A stretch of DNA of 42,407 nt from BRH-c54 sp036567945 (GTDB taxonomy: Bacteria; Bacteroidota; Bacteroidia; Flavobacteriales_E; Vicingaceae): positions 1-42,407 of the forward strand of contig DATCTM010000101.1 of the NCBI GenBank assembly GCA_036567945.1, given 5' to 3'. The notes beneath the pieces were generated by a model. It searched no databases. It was given only the letters and a program-made list of their open reading frames with translations, and had not been told where the DNA came from. Below, piece after piece: positions 25,310 through 33,477 of the stretch. The position numbers and the translations under genes were made by a program. Each line of letters starts with the position of its first letter. Positions within the stretch are counted from its first letter, which is position 1.

Positions 25310-26736
25310 TGAACTACAGAAAAACAAAAATTGTTGCGACCATTGGTCCTGCTACCTCCTCAAAAGCAATGCTTAAAAAAATTATTAAAGCAGGAGTAAA
25401 TGTTTGCAGGGTAAACTTTTCTCACGGAAGTTATGAAGACCACGAACAAGTAATCCATAACATTAGAGAAATAAATACCGAACTAGGTACGCATACAGCA
25501 ATTTTAGCCGATTTACAAGGTCCAAAGATTAGAGTAGGGAAAATTGAAAACAATGGTGTAATGCTTAAAAATGGTAGTAAATTTATTCTTACTACAGCTA
25601 AATGTGAAGGAAATGCCGAAAGAGCATATATCAGCTACCAAAACTTCCCTAAAGATGTAAAACCAAAAGAAAAAATACTGTTAGATGATGGGAAGTTAGC
25701 TTTAGAAGTAGTTTCCACTAACAGAAAAAACGAAGTAATTACCAAAGTAATCCATGGCGGAAAATTATCCTCCAATAAAGGTGTTAATCTACCTAATACC
25801 AAAGTTTCTTTACCAAGTTTAACAGCAAAAGATTTAGAAGATTTAAAATTTGCTTTAAACATGAACATCTCATGGATAGGCTTATCCTTTGTGAGAAATG
25901 CCAGAGATATTATTGAGTTAAAACACCTTATTGCTAAAGCAAAAAGCAATGCTAAAATTGTTGCTAAAATTGAAAAACCCGAAGCAGTAGCCGAAATTGA
26001 TGACATTATTAAAGAAACGGATGCCATAATGGTTGCTCGTGGTGATTTAGGTGTAGAAATTCCTTTCCATAAAGTACCGCTTACCCAAAAAATGATAGTG
26101 AAAAAATGTATGCAAGCTGCTAAGCCTGTAATTATTGCTACCCAAATGATGGAAAGCATGATAGAAAATATCACTCCTACCAGAGCAGAAGTTAACGATG
26201 TAGCAAATGCGGTGTTAGATGGTGCTGATGCAGTTATGCTTAGCGCAGAAACTTCAGTTGGAAAACACCCTGTAGCAGTAATAAAAGCTATGGCAAGTAT
26301 TATTGAAAATGTAGAAACTAGCGATTCGCTTTATCATTACGAATATCCACCAGACGAAAATAATGAAGAAAGATACATTACAGACTCTATTTGTTTTAAC
26401 TCATGCAGATTAGCTCACAGAACAAATGCCGCAGCTATTGTAACCATGACTTTTTCGGGTTATACAGGTTTTAAAATATCTAGCTTTAGACCAAGGGCTG
26501 GTGTTTTTGTTTTTACTGGAAACAAAGATATTTTAAACATGTTGAGCTTAGTTTGGGGAGTAAAAGTTTTTTACTATGATAAGTTTGTAAGCACCGATCA
26601 TACCATTGCTGATATCAAATACATCTTAAAGAAAGAAAAAAGAATTAAATCTAAAGACTTAGTCATCAACTTAGCGAGTATGCCTATTAGTGAGAAAGGA
26701 CAAACAAATATGATGAAATTAAGCATTGTTGATTAG
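25309..26736 (+). CDS. pyk: Pyruvate kinase
   Basis: Final glycolytic step: phosphoenolpyruvate + ADP to pyruvate + ATP. The 475-aa protein has the TIGPATSS start, NFSHGSYEDH, DLQGPKIRVG, the B-domain, KIEKPEAVAEIDDI with the catalytic Lys, MVARGDLGVEIP and IIATQMMESMIENITPTRAEV (the potassium/PEP-binding signature). The C-terminal effector domain is complete. Translation is coupled to the preceding IPExxxVDY gene through a one-base overlap. The M42 peptidase gene follows after 28 nt. Confidence 0.97.
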   Translation: MNYRKTKIVATIGPATSSKAMLKKIIKAGVNVCRVNFSHGSYEDHEQVIHNIREINTELGTHTAILADLQGPKIRVGKIENNGVMLKNGSKFILTTAKCEGNAERAYISYQNFPKDVKPKEKILLDDGKLALEVVSTNRKNEVITKVIHGGKLSSNKGVNLPNTKVSLPSLTAKDLEDLKFALNMNISWIGLSFVRNARDIIELKHLIAKAKSNAKIVAKIEKPEAVAEIDDIIKETDAIMVARGDLGVEIPFHKVPLTQKMIVKKCMQAAKPVIIATQMMESMIENITPTRAEVNDVANAVLDGADAVMLSAETSVGKHPVAVIKAMASIIENVETSDSLYHYEYPPDENNEERYITDSICFNSCRLAHRTNAAAIVTMTFSGYTGFKISSFRPRAGVFVFTGNKDILNMLSLVWGVKVFYYDKFVSTDHTIADIKYILKKEKRIKSKDLVINLASMPISEKGQTNMMKLSIVD

Positions 26737-26764
26737 AAAATAAAAACATTAAAAAAATAATAGT

Positions 26765-27814
26765 ATGTCATTAAACATAACCTTACTTAAAGAAATTGCC
26801 GAAGCTGCCGGAGCTCCTGGACATGAACAACGTATTAGAGAAATTGTAATTAGAGAGGTAACTCCTTTAGTTGATGAAGTTTCTGTAGATAATATGGGAA
26901 ACGTTTATGCTATTAAAAAAGGAAAAGAATCCAAAAAAGTAATGATTGGCGCCCACATGGACGAAATTGGATTTATTGTTACCCATATTGATGATAACGG
27001 GTTTGTACGTTTTCATACCTTAGGAGGATTCGATCCGAAAACATTAACTGCACAAAGAGTTATCATTCATGGGAAAAAAGATGTTATTGGTGTAATGGGT
27101 TCTAAGCCTATTCATGTTATGACATCTGAAGAAAAAACCAAACAATTAAAAACTACCGACTTTTTTATTGATTTAGGAATGAACAAAAAAGAAGTAGAAA
27201 AAATTGTAAGTCTTGGTGACCCAATTACAAGAGACAGGAACCTTATAGAAATGGGCAACTGTGTTAATTGTAAATCGTTAGACAACCGATTAGCAGTTTT
27301 TATTCTTATTGAATCACTAAGAGACTTAAAAAAACAAGCTGTTCCTTATGATGTGTATGGTGTTTTCACAGTTCAAGAAGAAGTTGGTATTAGAGGCGCA
27401 AGTGTAGCATCATTAAAAATTCAACCTGACTTTGGATTTGGATTAGATACCACCATTGCTTATGATGTGCCGGGAGCTAAAGCTGAAGAAATGATTACCA
27501 AATTAGGTGATGGAACAGCCATAAAAGTAATGGACAGCTCTACCATTTGCGATTACAGAATGGTGAAATTTATGGAAGGTGTTGCTAAAAAACATAAAAT
27601 CACCTATCAGAAAGAAATTTTAACGGCTGGAGGAACAGATACTGCCGGAATACAACGAATGAGTGCCGGAGGAGCTATTTCAGGAGCTATTTCTATTCCA
27701 ACCAGACATATACACCAAGTAATTGAGATGGCAAACAAAGACGATATTCAAGGAAGTATCGATTTACTTTCTAACTGTTTATTGGAAATCAATACTTACA
27801 ACTGGAAATTTTGA
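26765..27814 (+). CDS. M42 family aminopeptidase
   Basis: Di-zinc cytosolic aminopeptidase of the M42 (glutamyl aminopeptidase/TET-type) family, 349 aa. The expected metal ligands and catalytic residues can all be placed: His64 (GAHMDEIGF), Asp173 (SLDNRLA), Glu205/Glu206 (QEEVGIRGA), Asp228 (GLDTT) and His317 (PTRHIHQV). Such enzymes form large oligomers that trim peptides released by proteases. It is codirectional with pyk after 28 nt and may share its transcript. Exact specificity cannot be deduced. Confidence 0.93.
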   Translation: MSLNITLLKEIAEAAGAPGHEQRIREIVIREVTPLVDEVSVDNMGNVYAIKKGKESKKVMIGAHMDEIGFIVTHIDDNGFVRFHTLGGFDPKTLTAQRVIIHGKKDVIGVMGSKPIHVMTSEEKTKQLKTTDFFIDLGMNKKEVEKIVSLGDPITRDRNLIEMGNCVNCKSLDNRLAVFILIESLRDLKKQAVPYDVYGVFTVQEEVGIRGASVASLKIQPDFGFGLDTTIAYDVPGAKAEEMITKLGDGTAIKVMDSSTICDYRMVKFMEGVAKKHKITYQKEILTAGGTDTAGIQRMSAGGAISGAISIPTRHIHQVIEMANKDDIQGSIDLLSNCLLEINTYNWKF

Positions 27815-27899
27815 TAGCCAGGTTATTGAATTAAAAATTTATGAGTTTATAGGGTGAGGTCTAAGTTCTTACTTAATCCACACCAAAGTATGGAAACTC

Positions 27900-27918
27900 C
27901 CTCCCTTCGGGGTGGCTT
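27900..27918. terminator. Weak TTCG-loop hairpin between convergent genes
   Basis: CCTCCC (27900-27905) and GGGTGG (27910-27915) form a six-position stem with one T-T mismatch around a TTCG tetraloop, followed by CTTTT. It may terminate the M42 transcript and, on the other strand, the SiaC-like transcript. The base composition is richer in GC than the surroundings. Confidence 0.35.
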
Positions 27919-28308
27919 TTATCCAACCAACTCGTAGGTTAACACTTTTATGGGATATTGAAGCTGATAGCTAATCATAGTGATATCATCCAATATTCCT
28001 CTATCTTCAGGGTGGCAATACCACTCTAAATTAAGCTGTGTTCTATTGAATTTTTCTAATCCAACAATTAATTCTACCAATTGAAAAATATAATTGAAAG
28101 AAGTATCATTGTAGTAATCTAAGTCGATTAAAACTTTGGTACTTTTTACCGGATTTTCAAAATACTTTTTAAGCATTTTTAAAACTGTAGGGTAAAATTC
28201 TTCCGGTTTTGAATGGGTAGAAGAACCTATTAACTTGATGTTTCCCGTTTTGAAATTGATTAAAACTAAGGGAGTATGGGTATCTTCTTTAATTTCAAAT
28301 TTGTCCAT
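27919..28308 (-). CDS. SiaC-like (DUF1987) partner-switching phosphoprotein
   Basis: A 129-aa protein matching the DUF1987/SiaC family by KLIGSSTHSKPEEFYPTVL, the DLDYYNDTSFNYIFQLVELI segment and LEWYCHPEDRGILDD. In Pseudomonas aeruginosa, SiaC is phosphorylated on Thr68 in an FNTSS motif by SiaB and dephosphorylated by the SpoIIE-type phosphatase SiaA, which controls its partner interactions. Here the aligned position is Asp68 (YYNDTS), with Thr69 and Ser70 adjacent. It is divergent from a TPR-SpoIIE phosphatase, its likely partner. No SiaB-type kinase lies in the window. Confidence 0.82.
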   Translation of the reverse strand: MDKFEIKEDTHTPLVLINFKTGNIKLIGSSTHSKPEEFYPTVLKMLKKYFENPVKSTKVLIDLDYYNDTSFNYIFQLVELIVGLEKFNRTQLNLEWYCHPEDRGILDDITMISYQLQYPIKVLTYELVG

Positions 28309-28320
28309 TGTTTTTTATTT

Positions 28321-28328
28321 CAAAACTA
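28321..28328 (-). promoter_or_regulatory. Candidate -7 promoter element of the SiaC-like gene
   Basis: On the minus strand this reads TAGTTTTG, an exact TAnnTTTG match, 12 nt before the SiaC-like ATG. No -33 TTG at standard spacing was found. Confidence 0.4.
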
Positions 28329-28461
28329 CTAACAGACTACCTTTTTTAATGTAATGCAAGAATTAACAGTGTGTTATGAAATTGTAAATAAAAACGTATA
28401 TAGATATTCAACAGTATAAAAATTTTATAGAATTTCCGTTTTCAGTTAGAAAATAATAAAA

Positions 28462-30741
28462 ATGTCTATTTTAGTCCCCATGAAAAACCTCTTAATTGTA
28501 TTACTAACTATTCCATTTTGGTGTAATGCTAACAATGTTTCAGATAGTCTTTATAATTTCATACAGACAACAGAATCAGACACTTCAAAGATTATTGCAT
28601 ACGAACAATTAGCAGTATCTTATCGAAAAGAAAATCCAGATACAGCTTATTATTTTAATAGCCAAGCAATAGCCTTAGCAAAAAACCATAAAGAAAAAAA
28701 ATGGTTAGCAGAGGCTTATCGTGAGTATGCATTAACTGCTCAATCAATAGGAAATTACCCATTAGCTGTTGATTATTATAAAAAAGCCCAAAAGGTACAT
28801 CTAGAATTAAAAAATAAAAATGGAATAGCTGAAGGCTATAATGACATAGGAGTAGCTTATTACTATTCCGGAAATTATGAAAAAGCAGGTGAGCATTTTA
28901 AAAAAGCAGGTAAGATAAGAATAGATATAGGAGATAGCTTAGGAGCAGGTCAATCATATAATAATACAGGAATAATGTATGATATTGCAGGTAACCCTAC
29001 AGAAGCACTTAAATTATATCTACAAGCATTAAATATATACGAAAATTTAAAAGATACCTCAATGACAATAGGCACGTTGTCTAATATCGGACTAATTTAT
29101 TCGGGACAAAAAAATTACCATGAAGCTATAAAAATTTATGAACGACAAAAAAAAGAAGCAAAAAGTATTGGAGACCAAAAACAATATGGCATATCTTTAA
29201 CAAGTATCGGTACCGCTTACGATTATTTAGACGAATATGAAAAAGCTAGAAAATTGTTTTTTGAAGCATTGGAGATTTTTATTGAGCTAGGAGATAAACC
29301 TATGATTGCTCAGTGTTACAATAATCTTAGTGTCAATTTTGAACTAACAGGAGATGATGACAAATCGTTAGAGTATGCATTAAAGTCAATTAAACTTAAA
29401 AAAGAAATAGGAGCTCATGGCAAATTAGCTATTTCTCAAATTGCTGCAGCAAAAATTTATACTAAAAAAGGAAATTATAGCCAAGCATTAGCTTTGTACC
29501 AAGATGCCTTGAGTAACGCACAAGAAACGGGATATGTAGACTATATTATAAAAGCTCACAAAGGATTATCGTTAACTTATGAAAACTTAAAAACCTTTGA
29601 TAAAGCTTATTATCACCAATCTCAATACCTCGCATTAAATGATAGTGTTACTAATACTAAAAATACAGCGTTAATTAATGAAATGGAGAAAAAATACCAA
29701 AACGAAAGGAAACAACAAGAAATTGAATTACTTAACAAAACAAACGCATTAAAAGATGTGAAATTGGCAAAAGCAGATGAAGAAAATAAAAGAAAATCAT
29801 TACAACTTTATGGTTCATTAGGTTTAGGGGTGATATTATTAACATTAGTACTAATTATTTTTAAAAGTAGCCAACAAAGAAAAAAACATAATAAATTATT
29901 ACACCAAAAAAATGCTGAAATAACTTACCAAAAAGAAGCTTTAGAAGAAAAAAACAAAGAAATATCAGATTCTATAAAATACGCTAAACGCATTCAAGAA
30001 GCTATACTACCTTCTCGTTACTCAATTTCAGATAACCTCAAAAATGGCTTTGTGTTTTTTAAACCTAAAGACATTGTTAGTGGAGATTTTTATTGGCTAG
30101 AAAATTTATCTAATCCTTCTAATAAAGAAGCTATCGTATATTTTGCAGCAGCCGACTGCACCGGCCATGGTGTTCCGGGGGCACTGGTTTCGGTGGTTTG
30201 TTCTAATGCTTTATCTAAAGCATTGTTAGAAGAACACATTTCTGATACAGGAAAATTATTAGACCGGACAAGAGAATTAGTAGTAAAACGTTTTGAGAAA
30301 AGTGAAGAAGATGTAAAAGATGGGATGGATATATCACTTTGTAAATTAGACCTGACAAACTTTCAAAATAATTCAGGCAAAGCAATTCTTCAATGGTCAG
30401 GGGCCAACAACCCATTATGGATAATTAGAAATAATGAACTTTTAGAATACAAACCTGATAAACAACCTATTGGAAAAACTGATAACCCTCAACCATTTAC
30501 TACACATACAATCGATCTTACTAAAAATGACACCCTTTATATTTTTACTGATGGATACCAAGATCAGTTTGGAGGTGAAAAGGGCAAGAAATTTAAAACT
30601 TCACAACTAAAACAATTGCTTTTAAGTTTACAAAAAAATACTATGGACGAACAAAAAGAATTACTAAATGAAGCCTTTGATAAATGGAAAGGTAATGAAG
30701 AACAAGTGGATGATGTTTGCATCATAGGCGTAAGAGTTTAA
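28462..30741 (+). CDS. TPR sensor protein with SpoIIE-type PP2C phosphatase domain
   Basis: A 759-aa signalling protein. A signal peptide-like start (MKNLLIVLLTIPFWCNAN) precedes at least seven tetratricopeptide repeats (about 45-400), predicted to be periplasmic. A coiled coil, a membrane helix (about 448-468) and a second coiled coil (SIKYAKRIQEAILPS) lead to a cytoplasmic SpoIIE phosphatase domain (about 520-759). Metal-binding acids are intact: Asp542 (SGDFYW), Asp565 (AADCTGHG), DGMDISL and the final DDVCIIGV. It should dephosphorylate an anti-anti-sigma-like or SiaC-like protein, and the divergent DUF1987 gene is the obvious candidate. The ATG at 28480 is an alternative start, but the A-rich context favours 28462. 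Confidence 0.9.
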   Translation: MSILVPMKNLLIVLLTIPFWCNANNVSDSLYNFIQTTESDTSKIIAYEQLAVSYRKENPDTAYYFNSQAIALAKNHKEKKWLAEAYREYALTAQSIGNYPLAVDYYKKAQKVHLELKNKNGIAEGYNDIGVAYYYSGNYEKAGEHFKKAGKIRIDIGDSLGAGQSYNNTGIMYDIAGNPTEALKLYLQALNIYENLKDTSMTIGTLSNIGLIYSGQKNYHEAIKIYERQKKEAKSIGDQKQYGISLTSIGTAYDYLDEYEKARKLFFEALEIFIELGDKPMIAQCYNNLSVNFELTGDDDKSLEYALKSIKLKKEIGAHGKLAISQIAAAKIYTKKGNYSQALALYQDALSNAQETGYVDYIIKAHKGLSLTYENLKTFDKAYYHQSQYLALNDSVTNTKNTALINEMEKKYQNERKQQEIELLNKTNALKDVKLAKADEENKRKSLQLYGSLGLGVILLTLVLIIFKSSQQRKKHNKLLHQKNAEITYQKEALEEKNKEISDSIKYAKRIQEAILPSRYSISDNLKNGFVFFKPKDIVSGDFYWLENLSNPSNKEAIVYFAAADCTGHGVPGALVSVVCSNALSKALLEEHISDTGKLLDRTRELVVKRFEKSEEDVKDGMDISLCKLDLTNFQNNSGKAILQWSGANNPLWIIRNNELLEYKPDKQPIGKTDNPQPFTTHTIDLTKNDTLYIFTDGYQDQFGGEKGKKFKTSQLKQLLLSLQKNTMDEQKELLNEAFDKWKGNEEQVDDVCIIGVRV

Positions 30742-30748
30742 AATCAGC

Positions 30749-31987
30749 TCACTCAAAATCTCTATACAGCAAGTATTTTTTTCGGGTGATTTTAAACTGT
30801 TTCAAGCCTACTTGCCAAGAGGCATAAATTTCTTTTTCGGTTTTACCTGCTTTAATTTGTTCTTGTAATTGGTTAGTTCCTGCTAACAAATTAAATGAAC
30901 TGGTAAAAAAGCCTTCTTTCTCAGGAAAGTTTTGGTAAATATCCAACAACCAAAATAAATTTAGTTGTTTTAACCCTCGCATACAGGTTATTCCGTATTC
31001 CGATAGATTATAACCTTTACACAATTCCCCTTCTAACTTTGGTTTTTTGGCTCCTTCCATACTTATAGGAGTAAAGCTGTATTTTTCTGAGTTAATTTTT
31101 GGATGTCCCAATACCTGAAATGGCAATGCTGTTCCTCTACCAACACTTATAGGTGTACCTTCAAACAAACACAAAGAAGGGTACAAATAAACACTACTCA
31201 TATTCGGCAAGTTAGGAGAAGGTTTTATTGGTAATTCATAAACACTTAAATGGTCGTACTGTTTCATCTTTATAACTGTTAAATCACATTGTACGCCATT
31301 TTTCAACCATTTTTCACCATTAATCATTTGAGCAAATTCCCCTACCGTCATTCCATGAACTATTGGCACAGGGTGCATTCCAATAAACGATTTGTATTTT
31401 TCTTCTAAAATTGGGCCATCAACAAAATGTCCATTAGGGTTCGGTCTATCCAAAATAATTAGTGGAATATTATTTTCAGCGCAAGCCTCCATCACATAAT
31501 GCATGGTAGAAATATAAGTGTAAAATCTTGCTCCAACATCCTGAATATCAAAAACGATTACATCCAAGCCTTGCATTTGCTCATTAGTAGGTTTTTTATT
31601 ACTTCCGTAAAGCGAAACAATAGGAAGTTTTGTTTTTTCGTCAGTTGCTGAATTTACTTTTTCTCCGGCATCAGCTTTCCCTCTAAAGCCGTGCTCAGGA
31701 CTAAACACTTTTACCACATTTATTTTTAAGCTTAAAAGGCTATCTACCAAGTGTATTTTATTAATAACAGCAGTATGGTTAGCAACAATGCCCACTCTTT
31801 TATTTTGCAATAAAGGAAGGTAATTTGCTGTTTGTGCAGCTCCGGTAATAATTGGCAAATCAGGTTTTTCTACAATAGCTTTAGATATAGTTACCGCCTG
31901 CATGTTTTCAGGCATCTTTTTATCTTGCTGAGCATCGCAACTAGAATAAAAAAAGATAAAAAACAGTATGTAAAAGGTTTGTTTCAT
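30749..31987 (-). CDS. DUF1343/NamZ-type exo-beta-N-acetylmuramidase lipoprotein
   Basis: Member of the DUF1343 family whose characterised member NamZ releases terminal N-acetylmuramic acid from peptidoglycan fragments (GH171). The 412-aa protein starts with a lipoprotein signal (MKQTFYILFFIFFYSSC, Cys17). Conserved blocks follow: GIVANHTAVI, FSPEHGFRGKADAGEKV, LYGSNKKPT, VFDIQDVGARFYTYISTM, ILDRPNPNG and IVHGMTVGEFA. It is probably an envelope enzyme of cell-wall recycling. It stands alone, convergent with the TPR-phosphatase gene 7 nt away and divergent from the permease gene. Confidence 0.9.
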   Translation of the reverse strand: MKQTFYILFFIFFYSSCDAQQDKKMPENMQAVTISKAIVEKPDLPIITGAAQTANYLPLLQNKRVGIVANHTAVINKIHLVDSLLSLKINVVKVFSPEHGFRGKADAGEKVNSATDEKTKLPIVSLYGSNKKPTNEQMQGLDVIVFDIQDVGARFYTYISTMHYVMEACAENNIPLIILDRPNPNGHFVDGPILEEKYKSFIGMHPVPIVHGMTVGEFAQMINGEKWLKNGVQCDLTVIKMKQYDHLSVYELPIKPSPNLPNMSSVYLYPSLCLFEGTPISVGRGTALPFQVLGHPKINSEKYSFTPISMEGAKKPKLEGELCKGYNLSEYGITCMRGLKQLNLFWLLDIYQNFPEKEGFFTSSFNLLAGTNQLQEQIKAGKTEKEIYASWQVGLKQFKITRKKYLLYRDFE

Positions 31988-32060
31988 GATTATTTTAATT
32001 TATTATGGGGACTTTAAACAACTTCTGTAACTCGTTTCACAGACATCAACTAAGTTTTAC

Positions 32061-32068
32061 TATTTTTG
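32061..32068 (+). promoter_or_regulatory. Candidate -7 promoter element for the 32139 permease
   Basis: TATTTTTG is an exact TAnnTTTG match lying 70 nt before the permease ATG, giving a leader of about 60 nt. No -33 box is clear. Confidence 0.35.
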
Positions 32069-32138
32069 TTTATTACTTTAAGATGTAAAGTTAATTAAAT
32101 TGCTCATCCCTACAAATAGAAAGACTTAAAACACCATT

Positions 32139-33368
32139 ATGAATCTGGAGTATTTCATATCTAAGAAAATAATACAGGGAGACAGCAAGTCCAATAAATT
32201 TACACAACCAATAATAAAAATAGCCATTATTGCCATTTCGTTGGGGATGATAGTGATGATTACTTCTTTGAGCATCGTTAGAGGATTTCAAGAGGAAATT
32301 CGCAATAAAATTATCGGTTTTGGAAGTCATATTCAGATTACCAGTTACGATTCACACAATACCTACGAAGCAAGTCCTATTGATAAAGACCAAGATTTTT
32401 ATCCTGCAATAGAAGAAGTGGAAGGAGTTAATCATATACAGGTTTTTGCTACCAAAGCAGGTATTATTAAAACCAAAGAAGAGATTTATGGTGTTGTTGT
32501 AAAAGGTGTTGGTAGCGATTTCGATTGGAGTTTTTTCAATGACAAACTAAAGAAAGGCAAAACTTTTAGTATTAATGACTCTATTATTGCTGATAGTATT
32601 TTGCTCTCTAAAACCATTGCCAATAAAATGCAATTAGATGTTGGTAATAAAATGTTCATCTACTTTATTCAGGAAAACGGACAATTACGTCCAAAAGATT
32701 TTATTGTTGCAGGAATTTACCAATCGGGATTGGAACAATTTGATAATATTATTGTGCTCACCGATATAGCTCATATTCAGAAAAGAAACGGCTGGACAAA
32801 CAACCAAGTAGGCGGATTTGAAATTACTATAGATAAATTTAAAGATTTAGATAAGTTGGATGAATTTATTTATGAAAATATCGGCTATGACCTACATTCT
32901 AAAACTATACAACAACAAAACCCTGATATTTTTAATTGGTTGGAATTACAAGATTTAAACGTGGTTATTATTATTATTTTAATGTTAGTAGTTGCTATTA
33001 TTAACATTGTGTCAGCATTGCTTATTCTTATTTTAGAAAGAGTTAGGACCATAGGAATTCTAAAAGCTATGGGTATGAGTAACTGGAGTGTGAGAAAAAT
33101 TTTTATTTACAATGCTGTTTACCTAATTATAAGAGGATTGTTTTGGGGAAACATTATTGGTATTGGCTTGTGTTTGTTACAACTTCAGTTTGGCTTTTTA
33201 AAACTTCCCGAAGAGTCTTATTTTGTGCCTGTCGTTCCTATAAAACTTGAACTTATCAATATTTTATTGCTTAATGCAGGTACTTTGTTCGTATGCGTTT
33301 TAATGCTAATTATTCCATCATTAGTAGTATCTAAAATATCACCTATAAAAGCCATTCGATTTGATTAA
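32139..33368 (+). CDS. LolC/LolE-like FtsX-family ABC permease (1)
   Basis: A 409-aa inner-membrane permease with the MacB/FtsX architecture: helix 1 at about 24-48, a large periplasmic domain (about 50-270), then three helices (about 273-299, 321-348, 372-396). The cytoplasmic signature ERVRTIGILKAMGMSNWSVRKIF (300-322) is the coupling region for an ABC ATPase. The N-terminal FISKKI...K.SNKFTQPI pattern is LolC/E-like, suggesting lipoprotein release or a related envelope function. No LolD-type ATPase is adjacent, so its partner must be encoded elsewhere. Confidence 0.88.
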   Translation: MNLEYFISKKIIQGDSKSNKFTQPIIKIAIIAISLGMIVMITSLSIVRGFQEEIRNKIIGFGSHIQITSYDSHNTYEASPIDKDQDFYPAIEEVEGVNHIQVFATKAGIIKTKEEIYGVVVKGVGSDFDWSFFNDKLKKGKTFSINDSIIADSILLSKTIANKMQLDVGNKMFIYFIQENGQLRPKDFIVAGIYQSGLEQFDNIIVLTDIAHIQKRNGWTNNQVGGFEITIDKFKDLDKLDEFIYENIGYDLHSKTIQQQNPDIFNWLELQDLNVVIIIILMLVVAIINIVSALLILILERVRTIGILKAMGMSNWSVRKIFIYNAVYLIIRGLFWGNIIGIGLCLLQLQFGFLKLPEESYFVPVVPIKLELINILLLNAGTLFVCVLMLIIPSLVVSKISPIKAIRFD

Positions 33369-33415
33369 AAATTTAGTAGGTTAGGAACTTAATCGCAAAG
33401 ACTCAGAAAAATTAA

Positions 33416-33448
33416 TTTGTCTTTTTAAAACTGAATTATGTATATTTA
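33416..33448 (+). promoter_or_regulatory. Candidate promoter of the PAS membrane protein
   Basis: TTTG at 33416-33419 and TATATTTA at 33441-33448 (7 of 8 to TAnnTTTG) are 21 nt apart, close to the Bacteroidota promoter layout, 29 nt before the ATG. Confidence 0.4.
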
Positions 33449-33477
33449 TACTCGTTAAAACCTAATTCACAAAAACT

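Noticed and set aside
25635..26174. 179-codon leftward ORF opposite pyk
   Set aside because: It lies entirely within the well-conserved pyruvate kinase gene and resembles no known protein.
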